A stretch of 64,000 bases of DNA from Runella salmonicolor (GTDB lineage Bacteria > Bacteroidota > Bacteroidia > Cytophagales > Spirosomataceae): contig NZ_JAMZEL010000001.1 of NCBI RefSeq assembly GCF_024158025.1, positions 1,240,001 to 1,304,000 of the forward strand. The letters run 5' to 3'. The notes under the pieces were generated by a model. It had not been told where the DNA came from and searched no databases. It worked only from the letters and a program-made list of their open reading frames with translations. Below are positions 18,148-28,294 of the stretch, one piece after another; positions within the stretch are counted from its first letter, which is position 1; the number at the start of each line of letters is the position of its first letter. Both the position numbers and the translations under genes were made by a program.

Positions 18148-19374
18148 TTAGATTTTCAAATCACTGCTGCTACCTGCTTCCTGCGGCACTTGATAATAGC
18201 CTCCAACGATGTTGGCCGGATGCACAAAATAGGGTCGCAAATGCGGAATATGCTCTAAAAACAGGTTTTCATGCCCCATACCGATGTGATTAAAAAGCAC
18301 CAAATGTTGGTGTATTTGCCCCATATCTCCTACGTGGGGCAGCACAGGCACCTTAAACTTTTTTGACAATAAACTAATGGCCAGAAACTCAGAGACACCC
18401 CCTACGCGTACGACATCTACCTGACAAAAATCCATGGCCTTCGCCTGCAAAAAGTTCTTAAAAATCACCTTATTGGGGATATGTTCGCCCGTGGCTACTT
18501 TAAACGGGGCAATGGCTTGAGCAATGACCCGATGCCCAAAAACATCGTCGGGGTGTGTGGGCTCTTCAATCCAATAAGGATTAATGCTACCCAGCCGTTG
18601 ACAAATATCCAATGCTTGCGGTACGTTCCATTTTTGATTGGCATCCAGCATAATCGTGGCGGCATCGCCCGCCGTTTGTCGAATCAAAGCCGCGCGCCGT
18701 AAGTCACGAAGGGGGTCAAATGAGCCCACTTTGAGTTTAAGGGCCGTAAAACCTTTATCGAGGGCTTGCTTTGTTTTTTCAACGATAAGCGCGTCAGAAA
18801 AATTAAACCAACCTACCGACGTATCGTAGCCTTTGTAGCCTGTTGTCAGTACCTCATTTCTATTTTCTCTCGTTTTGTACTGTTCATCGAGTAATTGAAT
18901 GGCTTGCTCGCGCGTAAGTTCATCTTCTAAGTAGCTCAAATCTAGAGTATTGACCAGTGCTTCGGGCGACAAATCCAGCAGCAGTTTCCAAAGCGGCACT
19001 TGTCGGGATTTGGCCCACAGGTCAAAGCAAGCATTGACAATAGCCGCCAACGCCAAATGAACCACGCCTTTGTGCGGCCCCAACCACCGCAACGAAGGCT
19101 CGTCGGCCAATGCACGGTAAGTTGTACCAAAATCGGCCATCAACTCTTCGATTTCTGCCCCTACTAATTTTACCGATAAATATTGAATGGCTTTGCACAC
19201 TAAGTCATTGCCTGCCCCCAAGGTAAAGGCCAAACCTATTCCTTGCATAGCAGTATCCGTTTTTAACACACAAACGGCATAAGAATACTGAGGGTTGGTG
19301 TGGGTTGCATCTGAACCCGCTCCTTCGCCCATTTTAAAACGTTTATCAAGAACTTCAACAGAATGAATGTACAT
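18148..19374 (-). CDS. L-fuconate dehydratase (enolase superfamily)
   Basis: 408 residues. Mandelate-racemase subgroup of the enolase superfamily: KLK motif at 213-215 (general base lysine), metal ligands D244, E270 and E297, and the D320/H347 dyad. The N-terminal capping domain carries SDATHTNPQYSYAV and LRWLGPHKGVVHLALAAIVNA, which closely recall the characterised Xanthomonas L-fuconate dehydratase. It converts L-fuconate to 2-keto-3-deoxy-L-fuconate in the cytoplasm. This assigns the whole operon to the oxidative, non-phosphorylative fucose pathway rather than FucI/FucK/FucA. Confidence 0.94.
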   Translation of the reverse strand: MYIHSVEVLDKRFKMGEGAGSDATHTNPQYSYAVCVLKTDTAMQGIGLAFTLGAGNDLVCKAIQYLSVKLVGAEIEELMADFGTTYRALADEPSLRWLGPHKGVVHLALAAIVNACFDLWAKSRQVPLWKLLLDLSPEALVNTLDLSYLEDELTREQAIQLLDEQYKTRENRNEVLTTGYKGYDTSVGWFNFSDALIVEKTKQALDKGFTALKLKVGSFDPLRDLRRAALIRQTAGDAATIMLDANQKWNVPQALDICQRLGSINPYWIEEPTHPDDVFGHRVIAQAIAPFKVATGEHIPNKVIFKNFLQAKAMDFCQVDVVRVGGVSEFLAISLLSKKFKVPVLPHVGDMGQIHQHLVLFNHIGMGHENLFLEHIPHLRPYFVHPANIVGGYYQVPQEAGSSSDLKI

Positions 19375-19411
19375 GGAATTAGGTTAATTTCATACAGATA
19401 AAGTGCGATTA

Positions 19412-20806
19412 CTACTTGGTCATAACATTGAAAATACCAACGTTTTTTAATCTTGGCGGTGCCGTGCTTTGCATAATTGTGAGGCGAAATTTTGCGCCTT
19501 CAATCGGGTCAACGGGTCGAATATGTTTGTAGCCAATATTTGTTCCTTCGGCGATGGTTTTCCATTTTTTATTTATTTCTGCCTCAATTTTAAAAGCCCT
19601 TACCCGCTCGCCTTGCGTAATGTCTTCTTGCAAAACGAAATAATTGACCGCCTGTTTTTTGTCTAATTTCAACTCAAAAACAGTTCCTTCGCCGCTTGTA
19701 GTTTTAATGGGATTCGAAAAACGGCTTTTGATTTCATCACCCCATTCGGTCAGGCGTCTTACATCAGCATCAGGAAGTAAGCCTCTATCATCGGGCGTAA
19801 GCCCCACGATTAAGGTCGAATTGTGCCCCACCGACCGCTCATACATATTCATCAAATTTTTTAGTGGAAAGATATGCGCGTCGTCATTGGGCTCCCAAAA
19901 CCATTCATGGCGGCCATTATACCCCCTCAGTGGTGCGTCCGACATGGCTGGCATCCAATATTTTCCGGCTTTATCGCCCTCTTTCAAGAGTTTGAAATCG
20001 TCTTTAAAAACAATCTCTTTCTGCGCAGAATGTGAAAACGGGAACGGAAAAGTAGCCCAACATGGGTAAGGCACCGTGCCAGATTCGGAGCCCCCCCAAC
20101 GAAAATCTGCCCGCTGCGCATTGTGGTAAAACAGGCATTTGCGCTGGTATTTTTCAACAATGGGCAATACATCAGCTCCATATTTGGTGGGGTCGTCGGC
20201 ACCGCCATCAAACCAAATCATAAACAAATCGCCGTAGCGCGTGCAGAGTTCTTTGACCATGCCTTCGCACATTTTTTTGTAGGCTATTTGCCGATTTTTA
20301 ACAAATTGGCTTTCGCCTTCAATCCTAAAATCATGGACACCCAAAAACGAATTCCACCGAATTCCGAGATAAATCCCAGGGGCAATACCGTATTTTCGAC
20401 AGGAATTGACAAAATCACGCACTATATCACCCTTACCCTCCTGAAATTTCAGGGCTTTCATGCAATAAGGATTCACGTCGCTTTGATAAAGGGCAAAGCC
20501 TGTTTCGTGGGTGGCAGTCAGGACGGCAAATTTGCCGCCCATTGCTTTCACGGCTTTGACCCATTGGTCGGTATCTAATTGGGTCGGATTAAAAACATTG
20601 ATGTCCTCAATGGGCGTGATGCGATTGTAGGCCTGGTTGTAATTTTTTCCATCAAAAACGTGTAAATCATAACTAATAAGCGCCCCGATTTCCGCTTCAT
20701 GCCAAGCCATCTGGGAAAGCGTAGGTTTGGGAAAATCGTTATTTTGAGCCCAAACTTTCGTTGTTAAACCCAAAATAGTGAGAAGAAAAAGGAAGATGTT
20801 TTTCAT
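19412..20806 (-). CDS. GH29-family alpha-L-fucosidase (second)
   Basis: 464 residues from the ATG at 20806, which opens a good signal peptide (MKNIFLFLLT...VWAQ); an upstream in-frame ATG at 20830 would add eight polar residues. The GH29 barrel is recognisable by FAVLTATHETGFALY (93-107), the nucleophile motif MIWFDGG with D200, and WFWEPNDDAHIFPLKNLMNMYERSVGHNSTL. The usual KHHDGF is replaced by ATHETGF, marking a subfamily distinct from the first GH29. A short beta-sandwich forms the C-terminus. It lies between the sulfatase and fuconate dehydratase genes. Confidence 0.92.
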   Translation of the reverse strand: MKNIFLFLLTILGLTTKVWAQNNDFPKPTLSQMAWHEAEIGALISYDLHVFDGKNYNQAYNRITPIEDINVFNPTQLDTDQWVKAVKAMGGKFAVLTATHETGFALYQSDVNPYCMKALKFQEGKGDIVRDFVNSCRKYGIAPGIYLGIRWNSFLGVHDFRIEGESQFVKNRQIAYKKMCEGMVKELCTRYGDLFMIWFDGGADDPTKYGADVLPIVEKYQRKCLFYHNAQRADFRWGGSESGTVPYPCWATFPFPFSHSAQKEIVFKDDFKLLKEGDKAGKYWMPAMSDAPLRGYNGRHEWFWEPNDDAHIFPLKNLMNMYERSVGHNSTLIVGLTPDDRGLLPDADVRRLTEWGDEIKSRFSNPIKTTSGEGTVFELKLDKKQAVNYFVLQEDITQGERVRAFKIEAEINKKWKTIAEGTNIGYKHIRPVDPIEGAKFRLTIMQSTAPPRLKNVGIFNVMTK

Positions 20807-20858
20807 TGATTCGTGGTTTATTGGAAGCATTGACGCTGCAATTAATGTTTTATTAGCA

Positions 20859-22370
20859 TCATTTTACGCCGTCAGGATACGGAATGGGTTGCCCCGTGGC
20901 TTTGAAAGTAGGGCGATGTGCATTCCGTTTTTTGAGTTCATCGGTCAATAGCTGAGCCATTTGTTTCAGCTTTGTGGGCTGGGCTTTTGCTAAGTCGTTC
21001 AGCTCGCCAATATCGTTTTTCAAATTGTACAATTCTAAGGTCTGGGTTTTGTGTAAATAGACCAATTTCCAGTCACCTTGGCGCATGGCGCTTCCCCACG
21101 ACGTGCCTTTAAAATTTACGTTGGTCCAGTTGTTGGGATAATGCCACAGAAGGATTTTTTTCTCGTCGCGTTTGTTCTTATTTTCCAAAAACGGCCGTAA
21201 ATTTTTGCCATCTACGGTTTGGATGGTAGTGTATTTGGTCACGCCCGCCATACCCAAGACGGTGGGGAAGAAATCGTCAATGGATACGTACTGACTGGAA
21301 ATGCTGTTTTTCTCCACCTTCGGCCCCGACACCAGCATAGGTACACGAATACCTCCCTCATACAGAGAGCCTTTACCTTGTTTTAGAGGTAGATTTTGGC
21401 TGTGTATTTCCCCGCTGCGTAACTGAAGACTATACCCACCGTTGTCAGAAATAAATAAAATATACGTGTTTTTATCCAAATTATTGGTTTCCAAATAATC
21501 CATTATATCGCCCAAGCTCTTGTCCATTCCTTCCACCAAAGCCGAATACCTCGCCTCGGTATCGGTTAGGCCTTGGTCAATGTATTTTTGGTAAAAACGC
21601 GCGTCTTTATCAAATGGCAAATGAACGGCATAATGCGACATGTACAGAAAAAAGGGTTTCTTACTTACCTGATTTTCTTTCAGGGCAGCAATCGCTTCTT
21701 GGGTAAGTGCCTCGGTTAGAAATATATCTTTTCCGTGATACTTTTCTAAATCGCGTACTCCCCAAGTGGTGTCGTTGGGGGTACGTCTGAAATTTTTTTC
21801 ACCTAAAAAGCTACTCGGATGTCCTGCGGCTGTGCCGGCAATGTTTTTCTCAAAACCAATCGCCAGTGGATTGGCCGCTGGGGTTCCGTAAGAGGCAAAA
21901 TGCGCCTTGCCACAGTGGAGCGTGAAATAACCCGCTTGCCGTAACAATTGGGGTAAAGGCGTAGCATGAACGGTCTTGGCGATGCCCGCCACGGGACTCA
22001 TACCGTTGTGATTCCAGCTGGGGGGATTCAGCAGACTGTCGGGGTAGTCGGTGGGGGTGTCTTTTTGGGTGTTCGTCCAGTTCGTGACATTGTGTCGTGC
22101 TACATTCATGCCCGTCATGAGGCTTATCCTCGACGGGGTACAGACGGGATTGGCGTAGGCATTGGTAAACTTCATGCCATTGCGGGCAAGTCGCTCCATG
22201 TTGGGGGTATGGAAGCGCTGATTAATGGGCGTTTTGTCTTTCCAAAAGGGTACGGAGGTGTCTTGCCAACCCATATCGTCAACAAAAAAAATGATAATAT
22301 TTGGTTGGTTTTGCGCACTTAATAAGTGACTCCCAACGCTAATTCCGAGAATTATTAATAGTCTTAACAT
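20859..22370 (-). CDS. Secreted type I (formylglycine) sulfatase
   Basis: 503 residues from the ATG at 22370. The signal peptide ends LLSAQ, then PNIIIFFVDDMGW supplies the metal-binding Asp pair (31-32). The formylglycine motif is C77-T-P-S-R81, so a Cys-type site matured by formylglycine-generating enzyme. LHCGKAHF and FISDNGGY are the further catalytic and metal segments. It ends with a short C-terminal domain. Placed between two GH29 genes, it probably removes sulfate from fucose or a neighbouring sugar. The regioselectivity cannot be read here. Confidence 0.95.
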   Translation of the reverse strand: MLRLLIILGISVGSHLLSAQNQPNIIIFFVDDMGWQDTSVPFWKDKTPINQRFHTPNMERLARNGMKFTNAYANPVCTPSRISLMTGMNVARHNVTNWTNTQKDTPTDYPDSLLNPPSWNHNGMSPVAGIAKTVHATPLPQLLRQAGYFTLHCGKAHFASYGTPAANPLAIGFEKNIAGTAAGHPSSFLGEKNFRRTPNDTTWGVRDLEKYHGKDIFLTEALTQEAIAALKENQVSKKPFFLYMSHYAVHLPFDKDARFYQKYIDQGLTDTEARYSALVEGMDKSLGDIMDYLETNNLDKNTYILFISDNGGYSLQLRSGEIHSQNLPLKQGKGSLYEGGIRVPMLVSGPKVEKNSISSQYVSIDDFFPTVLGMAGVTKYTTIQTVDGKNLRPFLENKNKRDEKKILLWHYPNNWTNVNFKGTSWGSAMRQGDWKLVYLHKTQTLELYNLKNDIGELNDLAKAQPTKLKQMAQLLTDELKKRNAHRPTFKATGQPIPYPDGVK

Positions 22371-22457
22371 CAATTTATCGTTTAAAATAAAGGACAAAAT
22401 ACCGCCAATACTAAACCATTTTTAGTATTTCATTGCCCTTTAAAATAACAGCCTTGG

Positions 22458-24131
22458 TCAACGTTTTCTAATTTTCACAAAACCTTTATTCTGAAACGAC
22501 CTATTGTCTGAACTCATCACCACATTCAGGATTGAACTTGTACCTTCATCAATTTGGCCAGTACGATTGATAAAAAACACATTTTCCTTGCGTTTTCTTT
22601 GAATAAATTCTTGAAGCGTATTGGGGTCTTTATCAAAAATGAGTTCGGCTTTTTCAACGTACATACCCGTCACGCTGACGGCATTGGTAAAAATTACTTC
22701 GTATTGACCCGGTGCGGTGATAAACTTTCCTAAGTCAATACTCATTTGACCTTTTCCGTTTACGAAGTCTTTGGTATCCCATTCCTGCAAAATAGTGTAC
22801 TCTTTGGCTTCTTTCTCCGATTTTGGGAGTTCAAAATCCGTAACGTAATAGGCTGCCATGCTCCTAATGAGGGGCGCACCTTTGTTTTCGGTGACTTTTA
22901 ACTTTATGGCCGTAAGTTCAACATCGTCGAAATAATCTATTTTTGTTACCCCTACCGAGCTGCCTGTTGTCAATTTTTCCCATTTGTTTTTTATCAATCC
23001 CCACAGTTCGTATTTTCTAATTCGGTGCCCCTGTCGGTAGTCTTCTTTCAAGATGATGTGGTTTACCTTGGTAGGTTTTGTAAGCACCAATGCTACTTCG
23101 TTAGAGGTTTTGTTTTTCACTTCGGCCAAGGGACGGTTAAATCTTCGGTTGATTTCTGCCCCAAATTCAGCGTACCTTTTTACATCTCCTGCTGGTATCA
23201 AGCCAGTTGTGTCGGGGTTGGAGTTAAGCAATAAAGTACCACCATGACCAACCGATTTATAATAAATTTCCATCAATTCGTCCACCGATCGGCGTTTGGC
23301 TTCATTTTTTGGCGACCAAAACCAATTGTGGTTGTACAAAGTGACATCGGCTTCTAGCGGTGCCCAAACATCCCCGTCGGGGTCATCATCGTATTGAGTA
23401 GCCACCCCTGATTTTAAGACCTCCCCTTTGAGGGAATTCCAGACGGGATAGTGGAGAATACCGCTTTCGGTACCGGGCCAACGAATAGTGGCATCTGAAC
23501 CTTGAAAAATGACCGCTTTGGAGGCGTATTTTTGTAAAATATCGCTCACAGGTACCTTACAGGAGCCGTCAAACCAAACTTCGAGCATGTCGCCATAATT
23601 TGCCAAAACCTCGGTGAGTTGTTGTCTGAAAATTTTATTGTAGGCTTCCTGTTTTGAAGGGTCTTTGGTAATTCCCCCACTTCCAAGGCCCGCGCCCCAC
23701 TTGATATCACCGGGATAAATATAGATACCGAGGTTCAGACCCGCCTTTTTGCAAGAATTGGCCAAGTCTTTGATGACATCGCCTTTGCCGTTTTTCCACG
23801 GAATATTTCTGACGCAATACTCGGTGGTGTAGGTAGGCCACCAGCAAAAACTGCCCGCGTGTTTGGCCACAAAAATGATTTCTTTTGCACCCCACGACTT
23901 GGCCACACTACACCACTGATCGGTGTCGAGGTTGGTAGGATTGATGCGGGAAATGTCAAATTCACCCGTCTCGTCGTACTCTTTGCCGAGCCACGTAGCC
24001 ACCCCAAAATGGACAAACATAATACGTCCCTGCTCCTGCCATTTGTACTGAACATCAGAGGGTTTAGCCAATTGTTGACCCGATAAATGTACGTGGACAA
24101 AGAGAAAAACGATAAGAAGGATTTTCTTCAT
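22458..24131 (-). CDS. GH29-family alpha-L-fucosidase (third)
   Basis: 557 residues with a signal peptide ending HLSGQ. GH29 features are GRIMFVHFGVATW (35-47), IIFVAKHAGSFCWWPT (85-100), and nucleophile motif LEVWFDGS with D188, followed by WFWSPKNEAKRRSVDELMEIYYKSVGHGGTLLLNSNPD. A C-terminal beta-sandwich region of roughly 200 residues (about 355-557) may bind carbohydrate. It is most similar in organisation to the second GH29, and the set of three suggests distinct fucosyl linkages. It begins 51 bases after the GH95-like gene. Confidence 0.93.
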   Translation of the reverse strand: MKKILLIVFLFVHVHLSGQQLAKPSDVQYKWQEQGRIMFVHFGVATWLGKEYDETGEFDISRINPTNLDTDQWCSVAKSWGAKEIIFVAKHAGSFCWWPTYTTEYCVRNIPWKNGKGDVIKDLANSCKKAGLNLGIYIYPGDIKWGAGLGSGGITKDPSKQEAYNKIFRQQLTEVLANYGDMLEVWFDGSCKVPVSDILQKYASKAVIFQGSDATIRWPGTESGILHYPVWNSLKGEVLKSGVATQYDDDPDGDVWAPLEADVTLYNHNWFWSPKNEAKRRSVDELMEIYYKSVGHGGTLLLNSNPDTTGLIPAGDVKRYAEFGAEINRRFNRPLAEVKNKTSNEVALVLTKPTKVNHIILKEDYRQGHRIRKYELWGLIKNKWEKLTTGSSVGVTKIDYFDDVELTAIKLKVTENKGAPLIRSMAAYYVTDFELPKSEKEAKEYTILQEWDTKDFVNGKGQMSIDLGKFITAPGQYEVIFTNAVSVTGMYVEKAELIFDKDPNTLQEFIQRKRKENVFFINRTGQIDEGTSSILNVVMSSDNRSFQNKGFVKIRKR

Positions 24132-24182
24132 TGGTAAAAAAATAATGAGTAAGTTAACGAATCTGAAAAGTGGGTTAAAAAC

Positions 24183-26471
24183 TTACTTTTTAGCGGCATT
24201 TTTGATTTTTATGCTTCCATTTTTTTCAAATGCCAGCTCCATAAACTCGGCGTTTTGTGAAATCACCTTTACTCCTTTGTTGAACTCAATTGAATGGGTT
24301 TTAAAAGGAAGTTTGACTTTTGCTTTTCCGCCTTTCTCGGCTTTTATTTCAAGGCTCGAAACCAGGCCATTCATTTTCTGGGCACTTACCAAAAATGCCC
24401 CTTCGGCCCGTAAATCTTTGAACGAGGCTTGCTGCCATTTTTGGGGAATGGCCGGAAAAACCTCAATTTGTCCAGCATAACTTTGTAAAAGCATCTCCTG
24501 AATACCAGCAGCGTAGGCAAAATTCCCCTCCAACGTAAAGGGCCGATACGTCATATTTGATTTGCCCGACTTGGTTTGGTCACCGTTGAGGTGAAAGGAG
24601 TTGGTGGAGCAAAAGGCCGTGGCAAAATCGGTCAAGGCCGCCACTGCCCCTTCACCATCCTTGGCGCGGGCTTTCAGATTGCCCTCCCACGCATACGAAT
24701 AGCCGCACCACCAAGCGGGGCCGACTTTATCCAGTAATTTGAGCGAATTTGTAATAATTTCTTGGTCTTTCGCTCCGTTTTCCCAGCGAATTTCGCCCAG
24801 TGGATGGATGGCCATCAGATGCGAAAAATGACGGTGAGATTGGTTATATGGCAGGTCTTTTGAAAAGTTAAGTTCTTTGTTATCAGACAAATGATAAGAC
24901 TGAAACTGATTCATAATTTTAGAATAATGCTCGGCTTCGGTTCGTAGATTTAGTTCAAGTGCCAGTTCGTTTGCCTTCGCAAACAAAAACCGCATCAGAG
25001 CCAAATCATAATTGGTATTTTCTAAAAACCAAGCTGACTTTTTATTGTCATTAATTTCAGGACTGGAACTTAAAGGCAACTGACGGTAGCCATTTTTATC
25101 GATGTACGTAATTTCTTCGAGGTGTTGGGCCACTTCTTTAAACCAAGGGTAGGCGCGAGTTTTTAAGAAATCTTTGTCCATGCTGTATCTCCATTGTAAA
25201 TAATAATGTTGCGCCAACCAAGCCGATACCGTGGGCGAAAGCGAATATTGAATCCATCCTCCCATTTCCTCACCCAAAAGCGTGGTTACACCTGGCACGT
25301 TGAGACCGCCAGACCCAAAATACCACTGCGTATATTTTTTATATTGTTCTCGGTTTTGATCGAGGTGATTAAGATAGCCCATGGCCTCTTCTAAGTGGTT
25401 GGCGCTGTAAGCGGGCCAATAGCTGAGTTGCGTGTTTAAATCGTGGTGAAAGTCACCCTTCCAAGGGGGAATACGCCCGTTGTCGGCCGTCCAAACCGCC
25501 TGCAATGAAATAGGGGGCGTATTGCTTCTGGCAGCACTCCCAAATTTATACAGTTCAAGATAATATTGTTTTTCGAGTACCGGATCGGGCAACGATAATG
25601 ACGATTTTGCCCAAAAGTTTGTCCACCAACTCTGATGCGACTGCCATGCCGCGCTGTAACTGGGAGCCAAAGCCACTATTTTTTGGGCTTCTGGTTGGGG
25701 CTTGTTGGGATAATGGGCCGAAATGGCCCAAGAACCTTCAATCGTTTTAGGATTAATTTTCTTCCATTTTACATAAACTTCATAATAGAATCCTCCCCAT
25801 CCCTGCTGAATATAGCGATAAGACTGGCCACTTTGAGTTATTTCCCCTTGCTTATACCCAAGCCTTGCCAAGTCGTCGCCAGCCACGGGGCCACCGACGG
25901 TATTGCCAGAACTACCTTCGTACTTCGGAGCCAACAATTTCAAATTCAGTTCATTAAGATTCTCAAATTTAAAATAGCCAATGTTTTGTTTGGCATGAAC
26001 GAACGAGGTCATTTTTACGCCATTTTGCCAACTGATGGTTGCTTCTGCTGTTTCGATATTCAGCGTGGTCTGTTTTACACCGCCCCAATCTTTGACCTCG
26101 AACTCAAGGGCGGCACCCGGTATTTTGCTGGGAGCAGGCTCTCGATCGTAGGGATGGTCGCCTATTTTTTGAACGGCCACGTAGTTGTCGGCAAGCACTT
26201 GTTCTTTGACCCACTTGTAGTTAAAGCCGGGGGTGTGCAGCTCCTGCATGGGGCGCATATCCCAGAGTTCGGCGTGGTCGAGCGAAAAACGCAGTTTATC
26301 TTCTTTCTGCCAAATCAGTTCGCCAATAAGGCCATTACCGAGGGGCAGACCTTCGTCCCAGCGAACAGGTATTTTTTCAGATTGAAGCCCTATTCGATTG
26401 CGTTGGATTTGACCAAACGCGCTAAAAAACAGAAGTATTTGCAGTGAGATTAGTACAATTGACTTCATCAT
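24183..26471 (-). CDS. GH95-like glycosidase (probable alpha-L-fucosidase or alpha-L-galactosidase)
   Basis: 762 residues from the first of two adjacent ATGs (26471, 26468); the longer frame upstream would disrupt the signal peptide. The N-terminal domain has RWDEGLPLGNGLIGELIW and FSLDHAELWD, the standard GH95 opening. The barrel has SLQAVWTADNGRIPPWKGDFHHDLNTQLSYWP, and the C-terminal beta domain is complete. In characterised GH95 fucosidases an NxN pair lies before the YWP; here it reads D344-L-N346, so one asparagine appears replaced by aspartate. It is the first gene after the SusCD terminator and heads the enzyme part of the locus. Confidence 0.9.
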   Translation of the reverse strand: MMKSIVLISLQILLFFSAFGQIQRNRIGLQSEKIPVRWDEGLPLGNGLIGELIWQKEDKLRFSLDHAELWDMRPMQELHTPGFNYKWVKEQVLADNYVAVQKIGDHPYDREPAPSKIPGAALEFEVKDWGGVKQTTLNIETAEATISWQNGVKMTSFVHAKQNIGYFKFENLNELNLKLLAPKYEGSSGNTVGGPVAGDDLARLGYKQGEITQSGQSYRYIQQGWGGFYYEVYVKWKKINPKTIEGSWAISAHYPNKPQPEAQKIVALAPSYSAAWQSHQSWWTNFWAKSSLSLPDPVLEKQYYLELYKFGSAARSNTPPISLQAVWTADNGRIPPWKGDFHHDLNTQLSYWPAYSANHLEEAMGYLNHLDQNREQYKKYTQWYFGSGGLNVPGVTTLLGEEMGGWIQYSLSPTVSAWLAQHYYLQWRYSMDKDFLKTRAYPWFKEVAQHLEEITYIDKNGYRQLPLSSSPEINDNKKSAWFLENTNYDLALMRFLFAKANELALELNLRTEAEHYSKIMNQFQSYHLSDNKELNFSKDLPYNQSHRHFSHLMAIHPLGEIRWENGAKDQEIITNSLKLLDKVGPAWWCGYSYAWEGNLKARAKDGEGAVAALTDFATAFCSTNSFHLNGDQTKSGKSNMTYRPFTLEGNFAYAAGIQEMLLQSYAGQIEVFPAIPQKWQQASFKDLRAEGAFLVSAQKMNGLVSSLEIKAEKGGKAKVKLPFKTHSIEFNKGVKVISQNAEFMELAFEKNGSIKIKNAAKK

Positions 26472-26662
26472 ATTGTTCCGTTGGTGATATGGTGGGTAGT
26501 GGATTGGGTAGACCAAAGGCAAAATCCGTCGTAACACTCCGTAAAGGTGTTAATCGTAGAGAGAACACCGATGGGAGTCGGCAGGGCAAGTCAGTAAGAC
26601 AAGCTAAATAGAGCTATTTATTTTACTTTCAGAACGTTACAACAAATAAAAGGACTTATAAA

Positions 26663-26701
26663 AGCGTTGGTGTTTCTTCCAAAATCAGTAACACCAACGC
26701 T
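26663..26701 (-). terminator. Hairpin terminator after SusD of the fucose locus
   Basis: Arms AGCGTTGGTGTT (26663-26674) and its perfect complement (26690-26701) enclose a 15-base loop. Read on the minus strand, the stem is followed by CTTTTATAAG and a second T-rich stretch. It lies 24 bases beyond the SusD stop. It probably reduces, rather than abolishes, read-through into the GH95-like gene, giving higher SusCD than enzyme expression. Confidence 0.65.
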
Positions 26702-26724
26702 CATTTCAACTGAGATGCACGCTG

Positions 26725-28254
26725 TTAATAGCCTGCATTCTGTACCAAGCTCTTGTTTCTATCCAATTCGTTTTGGGGAAAAGGAAGCACATTATTTTTT
26801 TCACCAAAAGATAGCGTTACGCCCGCAGGATTTTTGACATTAGCTAATTTTGCCGCCATCACACCCCAACGTTTCAGGTCAAAATAGCGATGCCCTTCCA
26901 GTGCCAGTTCAATGCGCCTTTCGTGACGGATAAATTCTCTCAGCAAGTCTTTGGAGTTGTATTTGGTTCGGTCCACAGGGGGAAGGTTTACGCCGGTGCG
27001 GGTACGTATTTTATCGAGGGCATCGTAGATAGTGGCATCTGGTCCTGAAACTTCATTTTTAGCCTCGGCATACGCCAACAACACCTCGGCATAGCGTGTA
27101 TGTACCACGTTCATGTCGGTAACCGTAATTTTAGATCTATCCCAAGGCAACTTAGAAGTATCCATGTACTTCTTTTGATTAAAACCAGTAAGCAATGGAT
27201 CTGTCACGGCAAATGTAGAGCCATCTGGGTTTTTGTAAGAATCGCCCGGCACTAAAATGGTCATTTTTAGCCTTGGGTCTCTGTTGTTGTAGGGGTTGGC
27301 AGCATCGTAGCCCGAGCCCGCCTCCGTAATTGGTTTACCATTGGCCATTTCATAGTCATCTACGAGGTTGCGATAGGGGGCAATGGCTCCGTACCAACCA
27401 AGCTCCACGAGCATCCCTTCTCCTCCTTGTGGATTGTTGGGGGCAAGAAATTTGGTAGAAAAAATGATTTCTGGGTTATTCTGCTGCGTTGTCGTTAGAA
27501 AAAGATTGGCGTATCCTCCCTGATAGATTGAAAATTTGCCAGAATCAATAATGTCTTTGGTAATCGCCGCCGCATCTGCCCAGTTTTGTTGATACATCCT
27601 GACTCGGGCTTTTACCATTTGGGCCGATGCCTTCACCGCACGACCTGAGTAAGAGGTGGCTGGTAATTTTGAAATGGCAAAATCCAATTCTTCAACCACA
27701 AATGCCAGTACATCGGCTTTGGGGGTTTTGGCAATTTTGGCTTCTTCGGCGGTTTTGGGGGCTGTTTTATAGACCACTACATCGCCAAAAAACTGTACCA
27801 AATCAAAATAGTACATGGCCCGAATAAAACGTACATCGGCCTTGTAAGCATCTTTACTTGCTTGAGATACCGCAGCTACCCCATCAATGTTGTCCAGAAA
27901 ATAATTACACTGAGCAATTCCCGAATAGGGTACATTGTATAAGGCAGCATTGACATTGGAAGGATTGATAACCCCAATGGTGTAATTTCCAAAGCCAAAA
28001 AAAGTATGTCGGTCTAAGGCATTGTCGGAATAGGCATCTAAAAAAGGCTTACGGGCGCCGTAAAAGTTATTTTGTAATGTCCGATATACGGCCGTAAGCG
28101 ACATTTGCACGTCTGTTTCTGTTTTCCAGAAAGTAGGGCCTGAAATAGCATTGAGCGGATTTTTATCCAAGAAGTCTTTATCGCAGGAAGTATGGGTAGT
28201 GAGTACCATTATTCCCAGCAATGCAGAAGCTATGTATTTATTTTTGAATTTCAT
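26725..28254 (-). CDS. SusD/RagB-family outer-membrane glycan-binding lipoprotein (fucose locus)
   Basis: 509 residues. Lipoprotein signal ends THTSC (Cys at about 24) followed by DKDFLDKNPLNAISGPTFW, the usual mature SusD start. TPR-like helices and the C-terminal RHERRIELALEGHRYFDLKRWG signature confirm the family. It begins 40 bases after the SusC stop. It probably binds the fucose-containing glycan presented to SusC. Confidence 0.95.
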   Translation of the reverse strand: MKFKNKYIASALLGIMVLTTHTSCDKDFLDKNPLNAISGPTFWKTETDVQMSLTAVYRTLQNNFYGARKPFLDAYSDNALDRHTFFGFGNYTIGVINPSNVNAALYNVPYSGIAQCNYFLDNIDGVAAVSQASKDAYKADVRFIRAMYYFDLVQFFGDVVVYKTAPKTAEEAKIAKTPKADVLAFVVEELDFAISKLPATSYSGRAVKASAQMVKARVRMYQQNWADAAAITKDIIDSGKFSIYQGGYANLFLTTTQQNNPEIIFSTKFLAPNNPQGGEGMLVELGWYGAIAPYRNLVDDYEMANGKPITEAGSGYDAANPYNNRDPRLKMTILVPGDSYKNPDGSTFAVTDPLLTGFNQKKYMDTSKLPWDRSKITVTDMNVVHTRYAEVLLAYAEAKNEVSGPDATIYDALDKIRTRTGVNLPPVDRTKYNSKDLLREFIRHERRIELALEGHRYFDLKRWGVMAAKLANVKNPAGVTLSFGEKNNVLPFPQNELDRNKSLVQNAGY

Positions 28255-28294
28255 TTTTGTAACAGTTTAGTGAAAGTGAATTTGACTCCTGTCT

